Part shown: one piece after another, positions 25,077 to 32,280 of the stretch
Layout of the letters: every line of letters starts with the position of its first letter
Position numbering within the stretch: the first letter of the stretch is position 1
From: Bacteroidia bacterium
GTDB taxonomy: Bacteria > Bacteroidota > Bacteroidia > B-17B0 > Aurantibacillaceae
Assembly (NCBI GenBank): GCA_022841465.1
Contig: JALHRL010000029.1
Span: forward strand, 1 to 40,510
Direction: 5' to 3'
DNA: 40,510 bases
Program-made: the position numbers and the translations under genes
The notes under the pieces: model-generated
The model's input: only the letters and a program-made list of their open reading frames with translations
Told to the model about the DNA's origin: nothing
Databases searched by the model: none

Positions 25077-26322
25077 TGTTTAATGGTAATGTGATTGTAA
25101 AAATTGTTCCTTCACCAATCTTGCTGTGAAGTTCGATTATTCCCCCATGTAATTCAACAACTTTTTTAACGTAAGCTAATCCTAAACCAAATCCCTTTAC
25201 ATCATGTAAATTGCCTGTAGGGACTCTAAAAAACTTTACAAATATCTTATTTAAATATTCTTTTTCAATGCCAATTCCTCTATCCGAAACAGTGAGTATA
25301 AATTTTTGGTCACTATTTTTTGTTCCTATATTTATCGAAGGAGATTCTTTTGAATATTTTATGGAATTATCAATTAAATTACAAAGCACGTTGGTTAAAT
25401 GATTTTTGTCTCCTAAAATATAATATTTTGTAGCATTTAAGTCTAATTTTAGAACTCCGTGTTTATTTTCTATTTGAACTCCAATACACTTTACAGCCTC
25501 GTTAATTAAATGATGAAAATCTAAAGTAGTTTTTGTTAATGGTATTTCACCTCTTTCTAAAGCAGTCATACTCAAAACCTGCTCAACTTGAATTCTCAAT
25601 TTTTCGTTCTCTTGAAGTATAATTCCAGAGTAGTGTCTAATTTTGTCTTCCTGTTTAATATTCGAATCTTTTACCATCATTTTACTAGCTAAAGCAATAT
25701 TAGTTAATGGCGTTTTAAATTCATGGGTCATATTGTTTAAAAAATCAGTAGTATGCTCTGAAATTTTCTTTTCTTTAATTAATCCGAGAACGGTTCTCCA
25801 AAACATAAAAAGTACAACAATTATAAGTATCACAGAGGTGGTGAATAAACGACCCATTTCTGCAATAATAAATTGTTTTTTCTCCGGAAATATTAATTTA
25901 AGTTCTAAGCCATTTTTATTAGCAACCTCTTCTAAACGTTTCTTAAAGACATTGTGATAAATTACAATATCACCTGTGTTCGAATTTTCTTTAATCACTT
26001 CAAATGAATAATCAATATGAAAATTATAAAACTGCATATAATTTTTAAGGAGAGAATCTATCTTATTTATTTCACCCTCTCTCAATTCCAATTTACAATC
26101 GGCTCTGTTGTCTTTCATACAACAGCTGCCCATGTTCATACAAGCTTCTTTATCAGAACATAAAGCCTCTACAGTTTTTGAAAGAACTATATTTGCTTTC
26201 TCATTAAACAATTCCTCCTTAATTTGAGCTGTTTGAATTATCCAATTAACTTGTATAATCAATACTGCTACTAATGCAATTGAAGATATAATAACGAATA
26301 TAGTTGTTCTGTATAATTTCAT
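25069..26322 (-). CDS. Sensor histidine kinase with Cys/Met-rich periplasmic domain
   Basis: 417 residues. TM1 at about 8-28, periplasmic loop 30-158, TM2 at about 159-181, then a HisKA/HATPase core with H200 in NMTHEFKTPL, NLIDNSIKYS, DRGIGI and GFGLGLAYVKK. The periplasmic loop opens with a cluster of five cysteines (55, 61, 67, 68, 76) and three methionines (62, 64, 69) within 22 residues. This is unusual and fits metal or thiol-redox sensing. It is translationally coupled to the response regulator; the tautomerase gene starts the operon. Confidence 0.9.
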   Translation of the reverse strand: MKLYRTTIFVIISSIALVAVLIIQVNWIIQTAQIKEELFNEKANIVLSKTVEALCSDKEACMNMGSCCMKDNRADCKLELREGEINKIDSLLKNYMQFYNFHIDYSFEVIKENSNTGDIVIYHNVFKKRLEEVANKNGLELKLIFPEKKQFIIAEMGRLFTTSVILIIVVLFMFWRTVLGLIKEKKISEHTTDFLNNMTHEFKTPLTNIALASKMMVKDSNIKQEDKIRHYSGIILQENEKLRIQVEQVLSMTALERGEIPLTKTTLDFHHLINEAVKCIGVQIENKHGVLKLDLNATKYYILGDKNHLTNVLCNLIDNSIKYSKESPSINIGTKNSDQKFILTVSDRGIGIEKEYLNKIFVKFFRVPTGNLHDVKGFGLGLAYVKKVVELHGGIIELHSKIGEGTIFTITLPLNNE

Positions 26323-26328
26323 ATCTAT

Positions 26329-26532
26329 TTACTTACTTTTGTTTCTATGAACCGAAACTTGTTCTCCTGCAATACCCCAATTATCAATATCTACTTCATC
26401 AATTATTACAAATGTAGTTGCCGGGTTTTTGTTTAATACTTTTTGCAATAAAGTAGTCACTCCCTTAATAAGTTCAGCTTTTTGCTGTGTTGTAACCCCA
26501 TCTTTTGTTATTTTAATATTTACATAAGGCAT
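26329..26532 (-). CDS. 4-oxalocrotonate tautomerase-family protein
   Basis: 67 residues. It begins MPYVNIKITK, so Pro becomes the N-terminal catalytic residue after Met removal, as in all 4-OT enzymes. Length is typical. The in vivo substrate of such stand-alone tautomerases is usually unknown. It lies 6 bp before the kinase gene and probably shares its transcript. Confidence 0.85.
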   Translation of the reverse strand: MPYVNIKITKDGVTTQQKAELIKGVTTLLQKVLNKNPATTFVIIDEVDIDNWGIAGEQVSVHRNKSK

Positions 26533-26591
26533 ATCTCTATATTTTTATTTACAAGGCTAAATTAGACAATTTTCGTGTTTAAATGTGGTCG

Positions 26592-26632
26592 TTAACAAGT
26601 CATTAACAAGGTAATAACTTCTTAATAACAAG
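26592..26632. promoter_or_regulatory. Array of 11-bp-spaced direct repeats, likely response-regulator sites
   Basis: Units begin at 26592 (TTAACAAG), 26603 (TTAACAAG), 26614 (ATAACTTC) and 26625 (ATAACAAG). The exact 11-bp phasing, one helical turn, is typical of OmpR/PhoB-type regulators binding head to tail. It ends just before the -33 box of the Cys-rich protein gene, the place expected for an activator. Confidence 0.6.
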
Positions 26633-26659
26633 TTGGCTATCTATTAGGAAGTACATTTG
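26633..26659 (+). promoter_or_regulatory. Promoter of the Cys-rich secreted protein gene
   Basis: TACATTTG (26652-26659) matches the Bacteroidota -7 box TAnnTTTG exactly; TTGG at 26633-26636 is a likely -33 element. The start codon follows after 26 bp. Confidence 0.6.
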
Positions 26660-26685
26660 TCGTATAACAATTAAAAAAACATATT

Positions 26686-26928
26686 ATGAAAAAATTAATT
26701 TTAACATCTGTAGCTATTTTATTTATTGGTTTTACTGCTTTTGCACAAGACGGTAGTAAATGTACTAAGAAATGCGAAAAAAAATGTGAAACAAAAGAAT
26801 GTACTACTAAAGGTGAAAATTGCTCCAAAAAGTGCACTACAGACACTAAGTGTAACAAAGAGACAAACGCTAAAGCATGCGCAAAAGCTTGTAAATCCGA
26901 AACCGGAAACAAAGAAACAAAAAAATAG
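26686..26928 (+). CDS. Small secreted Cys/Lys-rich protein
   Basis: 80 residues. Signal peptide about 1-20 (ending AFAQ). The mature part has nine cysteines in about 60 residues, spaced KC-xx-KC-xx-KC with Lys, Glu and Thr between (SKCTKKCEKKCETKEC...). The arrangement resembles a metal-binding or metallothionein-like peptide in the periplasm. Its own terminator follows. It is divergent from the tautomerase/kinase/regulator operon and carries the 11-bp repeats before its promoter, so it is probably a target of that system, and its cysteines echo the sensor's. Confidence 0.82.
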   Translation: MKKLILTSVAILFIGFTAFAQDGSKCTKKCEKKCETKECTTKGENCSKKCTTDTKCNKETNAKACAKACKSETGNKETKK

Positions 26929-26956
26929 GACTTTAAGACGTTCCGTTCTATTTTCA

Positions 26957-26991
26957 AAAGGTGGTTGCTCTGTTGCAATCACCTTTTTTAT
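26957..26991 (+). terminator. Rho-independent terminator of the Cys-rich protein gene
   Basis: AAAGGTG-G-TTGC pairs with GCAA-T-CACCTTT over a 6-nt loop and is followed by a T-run, 28 bp after the stop codon. Confidence 0.8.
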
Positions 26992-27021
26992 TCAAGCTAG
27001 GAATTATCAAATTTGAATTAT

Positions 27022-27900
27022 TTAATTCAAATCAAAAGTTTTTTTAATAGCGTCTGACGATAGTAATTTTTTAATAGATTTTAAACCATCCGGGCTTTCA
27101 ATAAAAGGATGCTCTTGATATAGTTTTTTGTACTCTTCAATAACCGATATATTATAATCATCTATTTTTTCGTGAACCAAATTAGAGATTGTACTAATTT
27201 TATTTTTTTGAAAATTGAGATGAATTGGATCTACATATCCAGCCTTTATAAACCCAACTGTTTTCTTTGCACATCTACAGGGATTATTTTTGTTTACTAG
27301 GCCGCATTTATTATTCATAAAACTATAGAGTTGGGTTTTCGCTCGATGCAGTTTAACCCTAAAATTTTCTTTACTAATTTCCATTACCTCACTACCAATA
27401 ACATCCGAAAATTCAAATATCTCTCCAATTATAAATATAAAACGTTGCTCTCTATCCAGACATAACAACATGCCCTTCATGCAACTTATTTTCGCTTCTT
27501 CTACTAACATTTTTTCATCAATTTCAAAATGATAATTTGATACCAATTCGTCTGGGATAGAATCAATTTCATTTCCAAAGTCAGAAAAAGACATGGACTG
27601 AGCCTCATATTTACTACGTTTCATATTTAAAAAATGATTTTTAGTAATCCGGTACAACCATGTACTAAAACTACTTCCATTTTTAAATGTGCCAAGCTTT
27701 GTTACCATCTTAATTAGAACCTCTTGTGTAATATCAGCCGCGTCATCTTTATCGCTAACCATTGATATAGCAACATTATAAACCCAGTTTTGATGTTTTT
27801 TAATAAGGTCTTCTAAAGATGTTTTATCTCCTTTTAAAGCCTTTTCTATAAGAACAGAGTCATCTGTTAGTATCTTATTGTTTTTAAATAAACTACCCAT
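27022..27900 (-). CDS. ECF-like sigma factor with Cys-containing C-terminal extension
   Basis: 292 residues, about 100 longer than a minimal ECF sigma. Region 2: IKKHQNWVYNVAISMV, DAADITQEVLIKMVTKL, FSTWLYRITKNHFLNM. Region 4: LDREQRFIFIIGEIFEFSDV and FRVKLHRAKTQLYSF. The extension carries C-x8-C-x-C (CGLVNKNNPCRCAKK), a pattern I have seen in a class of Bacteroidota sigma factors, and a further unassigned domain. It may bind a metal or act as a built-in switch. It is followed upstream by a membrane-protein gene whose stop abuts its start. Confidence 0.85.
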   Translation of the reverse strand: MGSLFKNNKILTDDSVLIEKALKGDKTSLEDLIKKHQNWVYNVAISMVSDKDDAADITQEVLIKMVTKLGTFKNGSSFSTWLYRITKNHFLNMKRSKYEAQSMSFSDFGNEIDSIPDELVSNYHFEIDEKMLVEEAKISCMKGMLLCLDREQRFIFIIGEIFEFSDVIGSEVMEISKENFRVKLHRAKTQLYSFMNNKCGLVNKNNPCRCAKKTVGFIKAGYVDPIHLNFQKNKISTISNLVHEKIDDYNISVIEEYKKLYQEHPFIESPDGLKSIKKLLSSDAIKKTFDLN

Positions 27901-28309
27901 TTATTTACTTTTTTGAAAATATGAAATGACCACTCCTGTTGCTATCGGTGCAAACATGTCTATTATACCAGACACAAACATAGGAAAAATAGGCAATCTT
28001 GACCATCCAGCTATTATTAAATGATCAGAAAAGATAGCTAATAATCCGCAAAACAAACCATAAATCATACCTTTCTTTTTATAACAATCAATGTTGATTG
28101 AAAAGTATTTAAAACCTAAACTCATTACCACCGTTAATGTAAAATACCCCCCCTAATAATGCGGGCATCAATAATCCGTCTTGTCCGTCTTTGCGAATGC
28201 TTTCTCCAAATAATTCTGCTAAAAATGGAGCAGATAATTTAGCCATTACTATTGCAAAGAGCAACATTACAATAAAACCTACACTTATGCTTAATATATA
28301 TATTTTCAT
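27901..28309 (-). pseudogene. Integral membrane protein, frame broken at a 7-base G/C run
   Basis: The first part (from ATG 28309) reads MKIYILSISVGFIVMLLFAI to MPALLGG and then runs into a false end. Removing one base from the C7 run at 28147-28153 joins it smoothly to the second part (TLTVVMSLGFKYF ... VISYFQKSK), giving about 135 residues with four membrane helices. I do not recognise the family. The break could be a sequencing error in a homopolymer, a recent mutation or phase variation. Confidence 0.7.
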
Positions 28310-28322
28310 TTTCTTAATTTTA

Positions 28323-28352
28323 AACCAAGTGCAAAATAATTTGCACTTGGTT
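28323..28352. terminator. 13-bp perfect stem-loop between genes
   Basis: AACCAAGTGCAAA / TTTGCACTTGGTT with a 4-nt loop. On the plus strand a T-rich tail follows; on the minus strand it lies between the SRPBCC-like gene's end (28362) and the membrane-protein gene's start (28309). Confidence 0.6.
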
Positions 28353-28361
28353 GATTGTTTT

Positions 28362-28825
28362 TTATTTTTCTAATACCTCTTTTAATTTTATAAGTTCTTG
28401 TGCTAACAATTGTTTTTGGGCAGATAGCGCACCTTCTAATTGCTCTAATGGAACAGGGGGGCAAGTAATACAAATTCATAAATGACACCTTCAATGTTTT
28501 TTGTTATTCTAGAATATGCTCTACCAATGCTGCCATCAGGCATGGTCATAATCCAATCAATAGTCCCTTTCTCATTTGAAACCGAAGTTTGTAATTTAAT
28601 TTGTAATTGTCCTTTTGGAGTTGACATCATAGCTGTCTTATCATCTGCTTTAGAAAAAGCATTAGTCCACAACGGAAGATTTTTTGGTTGAGAAATAAAA
28701 CTAAATGCTTTATCATAACTAACATTTATACCTACACTTTGAACATCATAATTTTTTTGTGCAGATAATTTCCCGGTTAATAAAATTAAACTTAAGACGA
28801 TTGTTTTTATGGTTATTGCCTTCAT
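28362..28825 (-). pseudogene. Secreted SRPBCC-like protein, frame broken at a 6-base G/C run
   Basis: A signal peptide (about 1-22, ending LSAQ) precedes a START/SRPBCC-like fold opening DVQSVGINVSYDKAFSFI. The uninterrupted frame stops at FVLLAPLFH (28445). Adding one base to the G6 run at 28456-28461 restores PPVPLEQLEGALS and a C-terminal helix ending LKEVLEK (stop 28362-28364). That matches the intact neighbour at 28846-29265 almost residue for residue. It is a tandem duplicate that gained, or kept, an export signal. Confidence 0.75.
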
Positions 28826-28845
28826 TTTTTGTATAATTTAAATTA

Positions 28846-29265
28846 TTAATTATTTTCTAGTATGTTTTTTAATTTTTTTAATTCCTCTGCAAGTATTAAC
28901 ATTTGTGATGATAACGCCCCTTCTAATTGTTCCAACGGAACTGGCGGTGCAAGTAATACAAACGAATAAATGCTTGAATCTCCATTTTGTGAAATACGAG
29001 AATAAGCTTTACCAACACTTCCATCTGGCATAGTCATAATCCAATCTATATTTCCTGCTTCTTTTGATGAGATTGTTTTTAATCCGATAGACATTTCTCC
29101 CATTGGGGTTGCCATGACTGCGGAACTTTCATCAGCTTTAGAAAAAGCGTTAGTCCACAGTGGTAAATTTTGGGGATTTGCAATGAATTCAAAAACCTTC
29201 TTGTAATCTAGATTAATTCCGATACTTTGAACATCAAAGTTGTTTTTTAACATGTTGTTTTTCAT
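28846..29265 (-). CDS. SRPBCC-like (polyketide cyclase/START-fold) protein
   Basis: About 139 residues from ATG 29265; an ATG at 29298 would add an implausible leader. DVQSIGINLDYKKVFEFIAN and PLWTNAFSKADESS are typical for SRPBCC ligand-binding cups, which hold hydrophobic small molecules. No signal peptide, unlike its duplicate, so the pair would act in different compartments. The ligand is unknown. Confidence 0.78.
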   Translation of the reverse strand: MKNNMLKNNFDVQSIGINLDYKKVFEFIANPQNLPLWTNAFSKADESSAVMATPMGEMSIGLKTISSKEAGNIDWIMTMPDGSVGKAYSRISQNGDSSIYSFVLLAPPVPLEQLEGALSSQMLILAEELKKLKNILENN

Positions 29266-29332
29266 ATTATTATTTTGGTTTATAATAGTTAGACACATGA
29301 AATCAAAATCTGTTACAGTTACTTAAATGTTC

Positions 29333-29367
29333 ACAAAAAAAGCACAACCTTTTTAGATTGTGCTTTT
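29333..29367 (-). terminator. Terminator downstream of the truncated SRPBCC gene
   Basis: On the minus strand AAAAGCACAA and TTGTGCTTTT form a stem over a 10-nt loop and end in seven T residues, 30 bp after the stop at 29397. Confidence 0.7.
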
Positions 29368-29396
29368 GGAAATAAGGATAAAAAATTTAGCCTTTC

Positions 29397-29891
29397 TTAT
29401 TTCTTCAATTTTCGAGTGGCTTTTAATTTAGCTTCGCTCGGTCTTCCATTTTCTACGTAGTATTTAAAATCGTCCGTAGTAATTTTTGCCATTTTCCCCA
29501 TCATCATTTTCATCATTGGCGCCATCATAAAACCCATTATGCCACCCAAGGTAACATTCATTTCCATATTTAGTTTTGTTTTGTCATACCCAATTGATGT
29601 AAGTTGCCAAGTGTTTGTAGCATATTTTACCATTGATGGCATCCCTTCGGGAACGGTGTAAGAAAGTAAATGTTCAGTATCTGAATATTTAATTAATTTC
29701 TCTCTCGTTTTTCCCATTCCTGATATATCGCAACCTCTTTCGCTACAAGTCGAACCGTTTAAACTTCCTCCTTTTGATTCTGAATGGTTTACAACTGAAG
29801 CCCATAAATAGGCATCCGCGAAGCCATGTCCTAAAACCTGCCAGGCTTTATCAATACTCTTGTTTATTATTAATTCTTTTACATTTATAGG
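29397..29891 (-). pseudogene. SRPBCC-like gene, 5' end lost
   Basis: An open frame of 165 codons encodes INVKELIINKSIDKAWQVLG ... LKATRKLKK, a second kind of SRPBCC fold with the helix GGIMGFMMAPMMKMMMGKMA. There is no start codon at its natural beginning: the first ATG is internal (29717), and a TGA lies directly before the family-like sequence (29892-29894). The N-terminal signal or start must have been removed, at the border of the integrated element. A shortened protein from 29717 (106 residues) would lack half the fold. Confidence 0.65.
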
Positions 29892-30094
29892 TCAAATGGA
29901 AATAATAGATGGACATTCGTACTTACCTAAGCATCCCTAAATATCATTTTACACCATTTCGAAGCACTTCTCGGCACTTTTCGCCCAAATCAGTAAAGTG
30001 AGTTAAAACTCTGCCGTTACTTTACGCTAAAATCAGAAAACATCCTAAATAATTTCAAATAAGATGAAAAAGTATTCAATAATAGTCAAAAATG

Positions 30095-30127
30095 CGGCAA
30101 ACGTAAAATACACTTGTTGCACCTTTG
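30095..30127 (+). repeat. Promoter-like repeat, copy A
   Basis: CGGCAAAC, then GTAAAATACA, then CCTTTG 27 bp from the start. The same three blocks at the same spacing recur at 30194-30226, 99 bp later. The CCTTTG end resembles a -7 box tail. Confidence 0.5.
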
Positions 30128-30156
30128 TTTTTGTAAACGAAAAGCACCAATACCCT

Positions 30157-30184
30157 TCAATAAGCATCAATAAGTGTCAATGCG
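30157..30184. repeat. Three 10-bp direct repeats
   Basis: TCAATAAGCA, TCAATAAGTG, TCAATGCG follow one another without a gap between the two promoter-like repeats, in an iteron-like manner. Confidence 0.5.
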
Positions 30185-30193
30185 TTCGGAAAT

Positions 30194-30226
30194 CGGCAAA
30201 CAGTAAAATACAGTAAACGACCTTTG
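30194..30226 (+). repeat. Promoter-like repeat, copy B
   Basis: Same blocks as 30095-30127. The CCTTTG end (30221-30226) lies 27 bp before the start codon of the first element gene, a plausible distance for a promoter. Confidence 0.5.
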
Positions 30227-30253
30227 AATTTTTAAACGTAAAATACAATAGCC

Positions 30254-30709
30254 ATGAAAGAAACGAAAGAAGAAAAAACAGAACAAAAACAAAGCGGAAA
30301 TAACACCGATAAAAGTTTATCAGGAACAGATGCGGAAAAAGGTGTTTGGGAAAAAGCAGCAGAAACCATTTCCGGAGACAATAAATTGATGGGAACAGTT
30401 TTAAAACTCATACTAAGTCCAATCATGTTATTGGTTGGCGTTGGATTGTTGATTTATGCCTTTATTAAAATGAAAGGGCAAAAAGATGAAATAGAAAAAC
30501 TGAAAGCAGAAAACCTAAAGCTAAAAGAAGATTATATCGAGCTTGAAGAAGATTTTGAAAAAGTAAAGAAAAAGTATAAGAAGATTAAAACGTTGACGGA
30601 AACAGAATCGGAAAGCCCACTCTTAGGAATTGGCATTACTAATCATAAATCTATACTACCAATAAATCAATCGGAGAAAAAGAAAACATATGAAACCGCA
30701 TATCTATAA
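30254..30709 (+). CDS. Membrane-anchored coiled-coil protein of the element
   Basis: 151 residues. A charged N terminus (1-45) leads to one transmembrane helix (about 53-72, LSPIMLLVGVGLLIYAFIK) and then a long Lys/Glu coiled coil (about 74-118). No enzyme motif. It may tether or assemble something at the membrane. First gene of the element. Confidence 0.7.
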   Translation: MKETKEEKTEQKQSGNNTDKSLSGTDAEKGVWEKAAETISGDNKLMGTVLKLILSPIMLLVGVGLLIYAFIKMKGQKDEIEKLKAENLKLKEDYIELEEDFEKVKKKYKKIKTLTETESESPLLGIGITNHKSILPINQSEKKKTYETAYL

Positions 30710-30719
30710 AACTAAAGAA

Positions 30720-31007
30720 ATGGAAAATAAAATTATTGTAAAACGCTATAAAGTACCTGAAGATCTACTAATGGATATTTTACGCATTTTGTTTGGTAAT
30801 AATATCAAGCATAAAATTATCGGAATTCAGGAGCGACAAAACATTGTATTGCTAAATGTGAGTTTTGATTTAAACTATATTAAGAATGGAGAAGCCAAAG
30901 AAAACATGGAGGGCATATTAACTGATTACTGCGAATATATGAAAGGTTTGCTTGGTGATACAGTTTTGATGTTGGATGAAGAAGAAGATGATGAAAACGA
31001 ATATTAA
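30720..31007 (+). CDS. Unknown protein of the element
   Basis: 95 residues from ATG 30720 (MENKIIVKRYKVPEDLLMDI); an ATG at 30690 would overlap the previous gene by 20 bp. It ends in an acidic tail (DEEEDDENEY). No family recognised. Its small size and acidic tail would suit a DNA mimic or protein-binding adaptor, which is only a guess. Confidence 0.65.
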   Translation: MENKIIVKRYKVPEDLLMDILRILFGNNIKHKIIGIQERQNIVLLNVSFDLNYIKNGEAKENMEGILTDYCEYMKGLLGDTVLMLDEEEDDENEY

Positions 31008-31027
31008 CCAGATTAGAATTTAAAAGA

Positions 31028-32056
31028 ATGGAGAGCACCTGTTTATATTGTAAAGGTCATTTTACTGCAATACGGTCGAGTAAAAAATATTGTAGTGATA
31101 ACTGCAAGCAAATGGCATATTTTAAAAGAAACGGGTTGGTGCTTTCGGGAACATCGGAGGGAGAACCAAATTTACAAGTGCCTGTAGTTGGTGTAAAGTC
31201 TATAAACACTAATGAAGTTATCGTAAAATACGATAAAGAAAGAGATACCGTAAAATACGGTAATGAAGAGCTTAACGTAAAATATGATAAGGATAAACGA
31301 AGTGAATTTGAATTCGTACCGCTGGCTGATGCTGAAGAGGAAAACGAAGCAGCAGAAACAAATGAACTTAAAGAAGCTGTTAAAGAAGCTCGGAAAAATG
31401 AGCCAATTAGAAGTGTAGTAAAAATTGAAGAAGAACAGAAAGAAGAAAACGAACCACGTTACAAATGGATCAATAGTAAACTTATCACCTTAATCGAAAA
31501 GAAATACAATCAGAATTCCGGAGGCGTAAAAATGAAAGAGCCTTTTGAGTATTGGGAATACGAAGATGCAAAATATATTGTATGGGTTAATGAACGATTT
31601 CGTTGTTTATCTGAGAGTTTAATTAAGCTAAGTAATTACAGTCGGATTGATCGTCACACCTTGCTTTGCATAACCGATGCGTTTAAACAATTGGTAACGA
31701 GTGCAACATTTAACCAGTTGCCAAATGATTACCCTTTTAAAGAATTCATAATTGAACTCTTTCTCGGATTAAATAAAATTCTTACTGATAAAGTGCATTT
31801 AAATATGCTCTCCTTTAAATTAACTAAAGAAAGAAAATCACAATTGATTTGTATTAGGCATCAATTAATGCTGCACACACCTGAAATAAAATTCACCGAA
31901 ATAGATTTTGTTGAAGAAAAAACACAGGAAGAAAAAGTGCAGCAATTAATAATCGGTAAAAACGAAACAGAAAAAAAGAATGATTGGAGATACAGATACG
32001 AATCATTAAAACGACAAGGATTATTAAATAACCAACAACAAAATAAAGCAGAATAA
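31028..32056 (+). CDS. Zinc-finger protein of the element with 9-residue repeats
   Basis: 342 residues. The N terminus has C5-x2-C8 and C22-x3-C26 (CLYCKGHF ... KKYCSDNCKQMAYF), a zinc-ribbon like those of small DNA-binding Bacteroidota proteins. Residues about 64-90 are three 9-residue repeats (VKYDKE-like), encoded by 27-bp repeats that are palindromic in DNA (31219-31289). An acidic linker (about 95-140) and a helical C-terminal domain follow. It may be the element's DNA-binding control or replication protein. Confidence 0.7.
   Translation: MESTCLYCKGHFTAIRSSKKYCSDNCKQMAYFKRNGLVLSGTSEGEPNLQVPVVGVKSINTNEVIVKYDKERDTVKYGNEELNVKYDKDKRSEFEFVPLADAEEENEAAETNELKEAVKEARKNEPIRSVVKIEEEQKEENEPRYKWINSKLITLIEKKYNQNSGGVKMKEPFEYWEYEDAKYIVWVNERFRCLSESLIKLSNYSRIDRHTLLCITDAFKQLVTSATFNQLPNDYPFKEFIIELFLGLNKILTDKVHLNMLSFKLTKERKSQLICIRHQLMLHTPEIKFTEIDFVEEKTQEEKVQQLIIGKNETEKKNDWRYRYESLKRQGLLNNQQQNKAE
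31219..31299. repeat. Three 27-bp tandem repeats, each with a 17-bp palindrome, inside a gene
   Basis: Palindromes TATCGTA-AAA-TACGATA (31219-31235) and TACCGTA-AAA-TACGGTA (31246-31262) are perfect; the third at 31273-31289 is 5 of 7 per arm. The period is exactly 27 bp. Lone GTAAAATAC cores also occur in the element's leader. Confidence 0.75.
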
Positions 32057-32280
32057 CATGAAACAGAAAATAAAAATCCGATCCCCTTGCTCATTATAGC
32101 AGAATAAAGTGTTCCGAAAAATGGTCATAAAACGATACCAACATACAGGCGTATTTAGGGCGTATTATGGTGATTTCTTTATTCCAAAAGATGTACGTAA
32201 ATTGGCTATTATATTGATAATCAATATACTGCAATAATAAAAAAGATGTTAAACGAATTGCGAGAAAGCAAAAAAGAGAA
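32057..32280. other. Spacer before the recombinase operon
   Basis: 224 bp without a convincing gene. It holds one 19-bp palindrome (32210-32228). A minus-strand open frame here (32094-32318) is a by-product. Confidence 0.4.
32210..32228. promoter_or_regulatory. Perfect 19-bp palindrome before the recombinase operon
   Basis: TATATTGATAATCAATATA has 9-bp arms around one base and lies 52 bp before the 86-residue gene. It is a candidate operator or recombinase binding site. Confidence 0.55.

Larger units (their letters stand above)
29892..30253. other. Non-coding left part of the element, rich in short repeats
   Basis: 362 bp with no gene. It contains a 99-bp-spaced pair of 33-bp imperfect repeats, a run of 10-bp repeats and several GTAAAATAC words (30103, 30203, 30238). 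It should hold the promoter for the gene at 30254. Confidence 0.5.

Noticed and set aside
26637-27016. Overlapping open frames on both strands around the Cys-rich gene
   Set aside because: They are shadows of the 26686-26928 gene and its terminator; the signal peptide, promoter and Cys pattern support only the plus-strand frame.
29700-30250. Copy of the tRNA-Ser 3' end as the left attachment site
   Set aside because: No stretch resembling the T arm or acceptor stem was found by eye; only a computed alignment could settle it.
30095-31299. CRISPR array from the repeated GTAAAATAC words
   Set aside because: Repeats are short, spacers are unequal or coding, and no cas genes are present.
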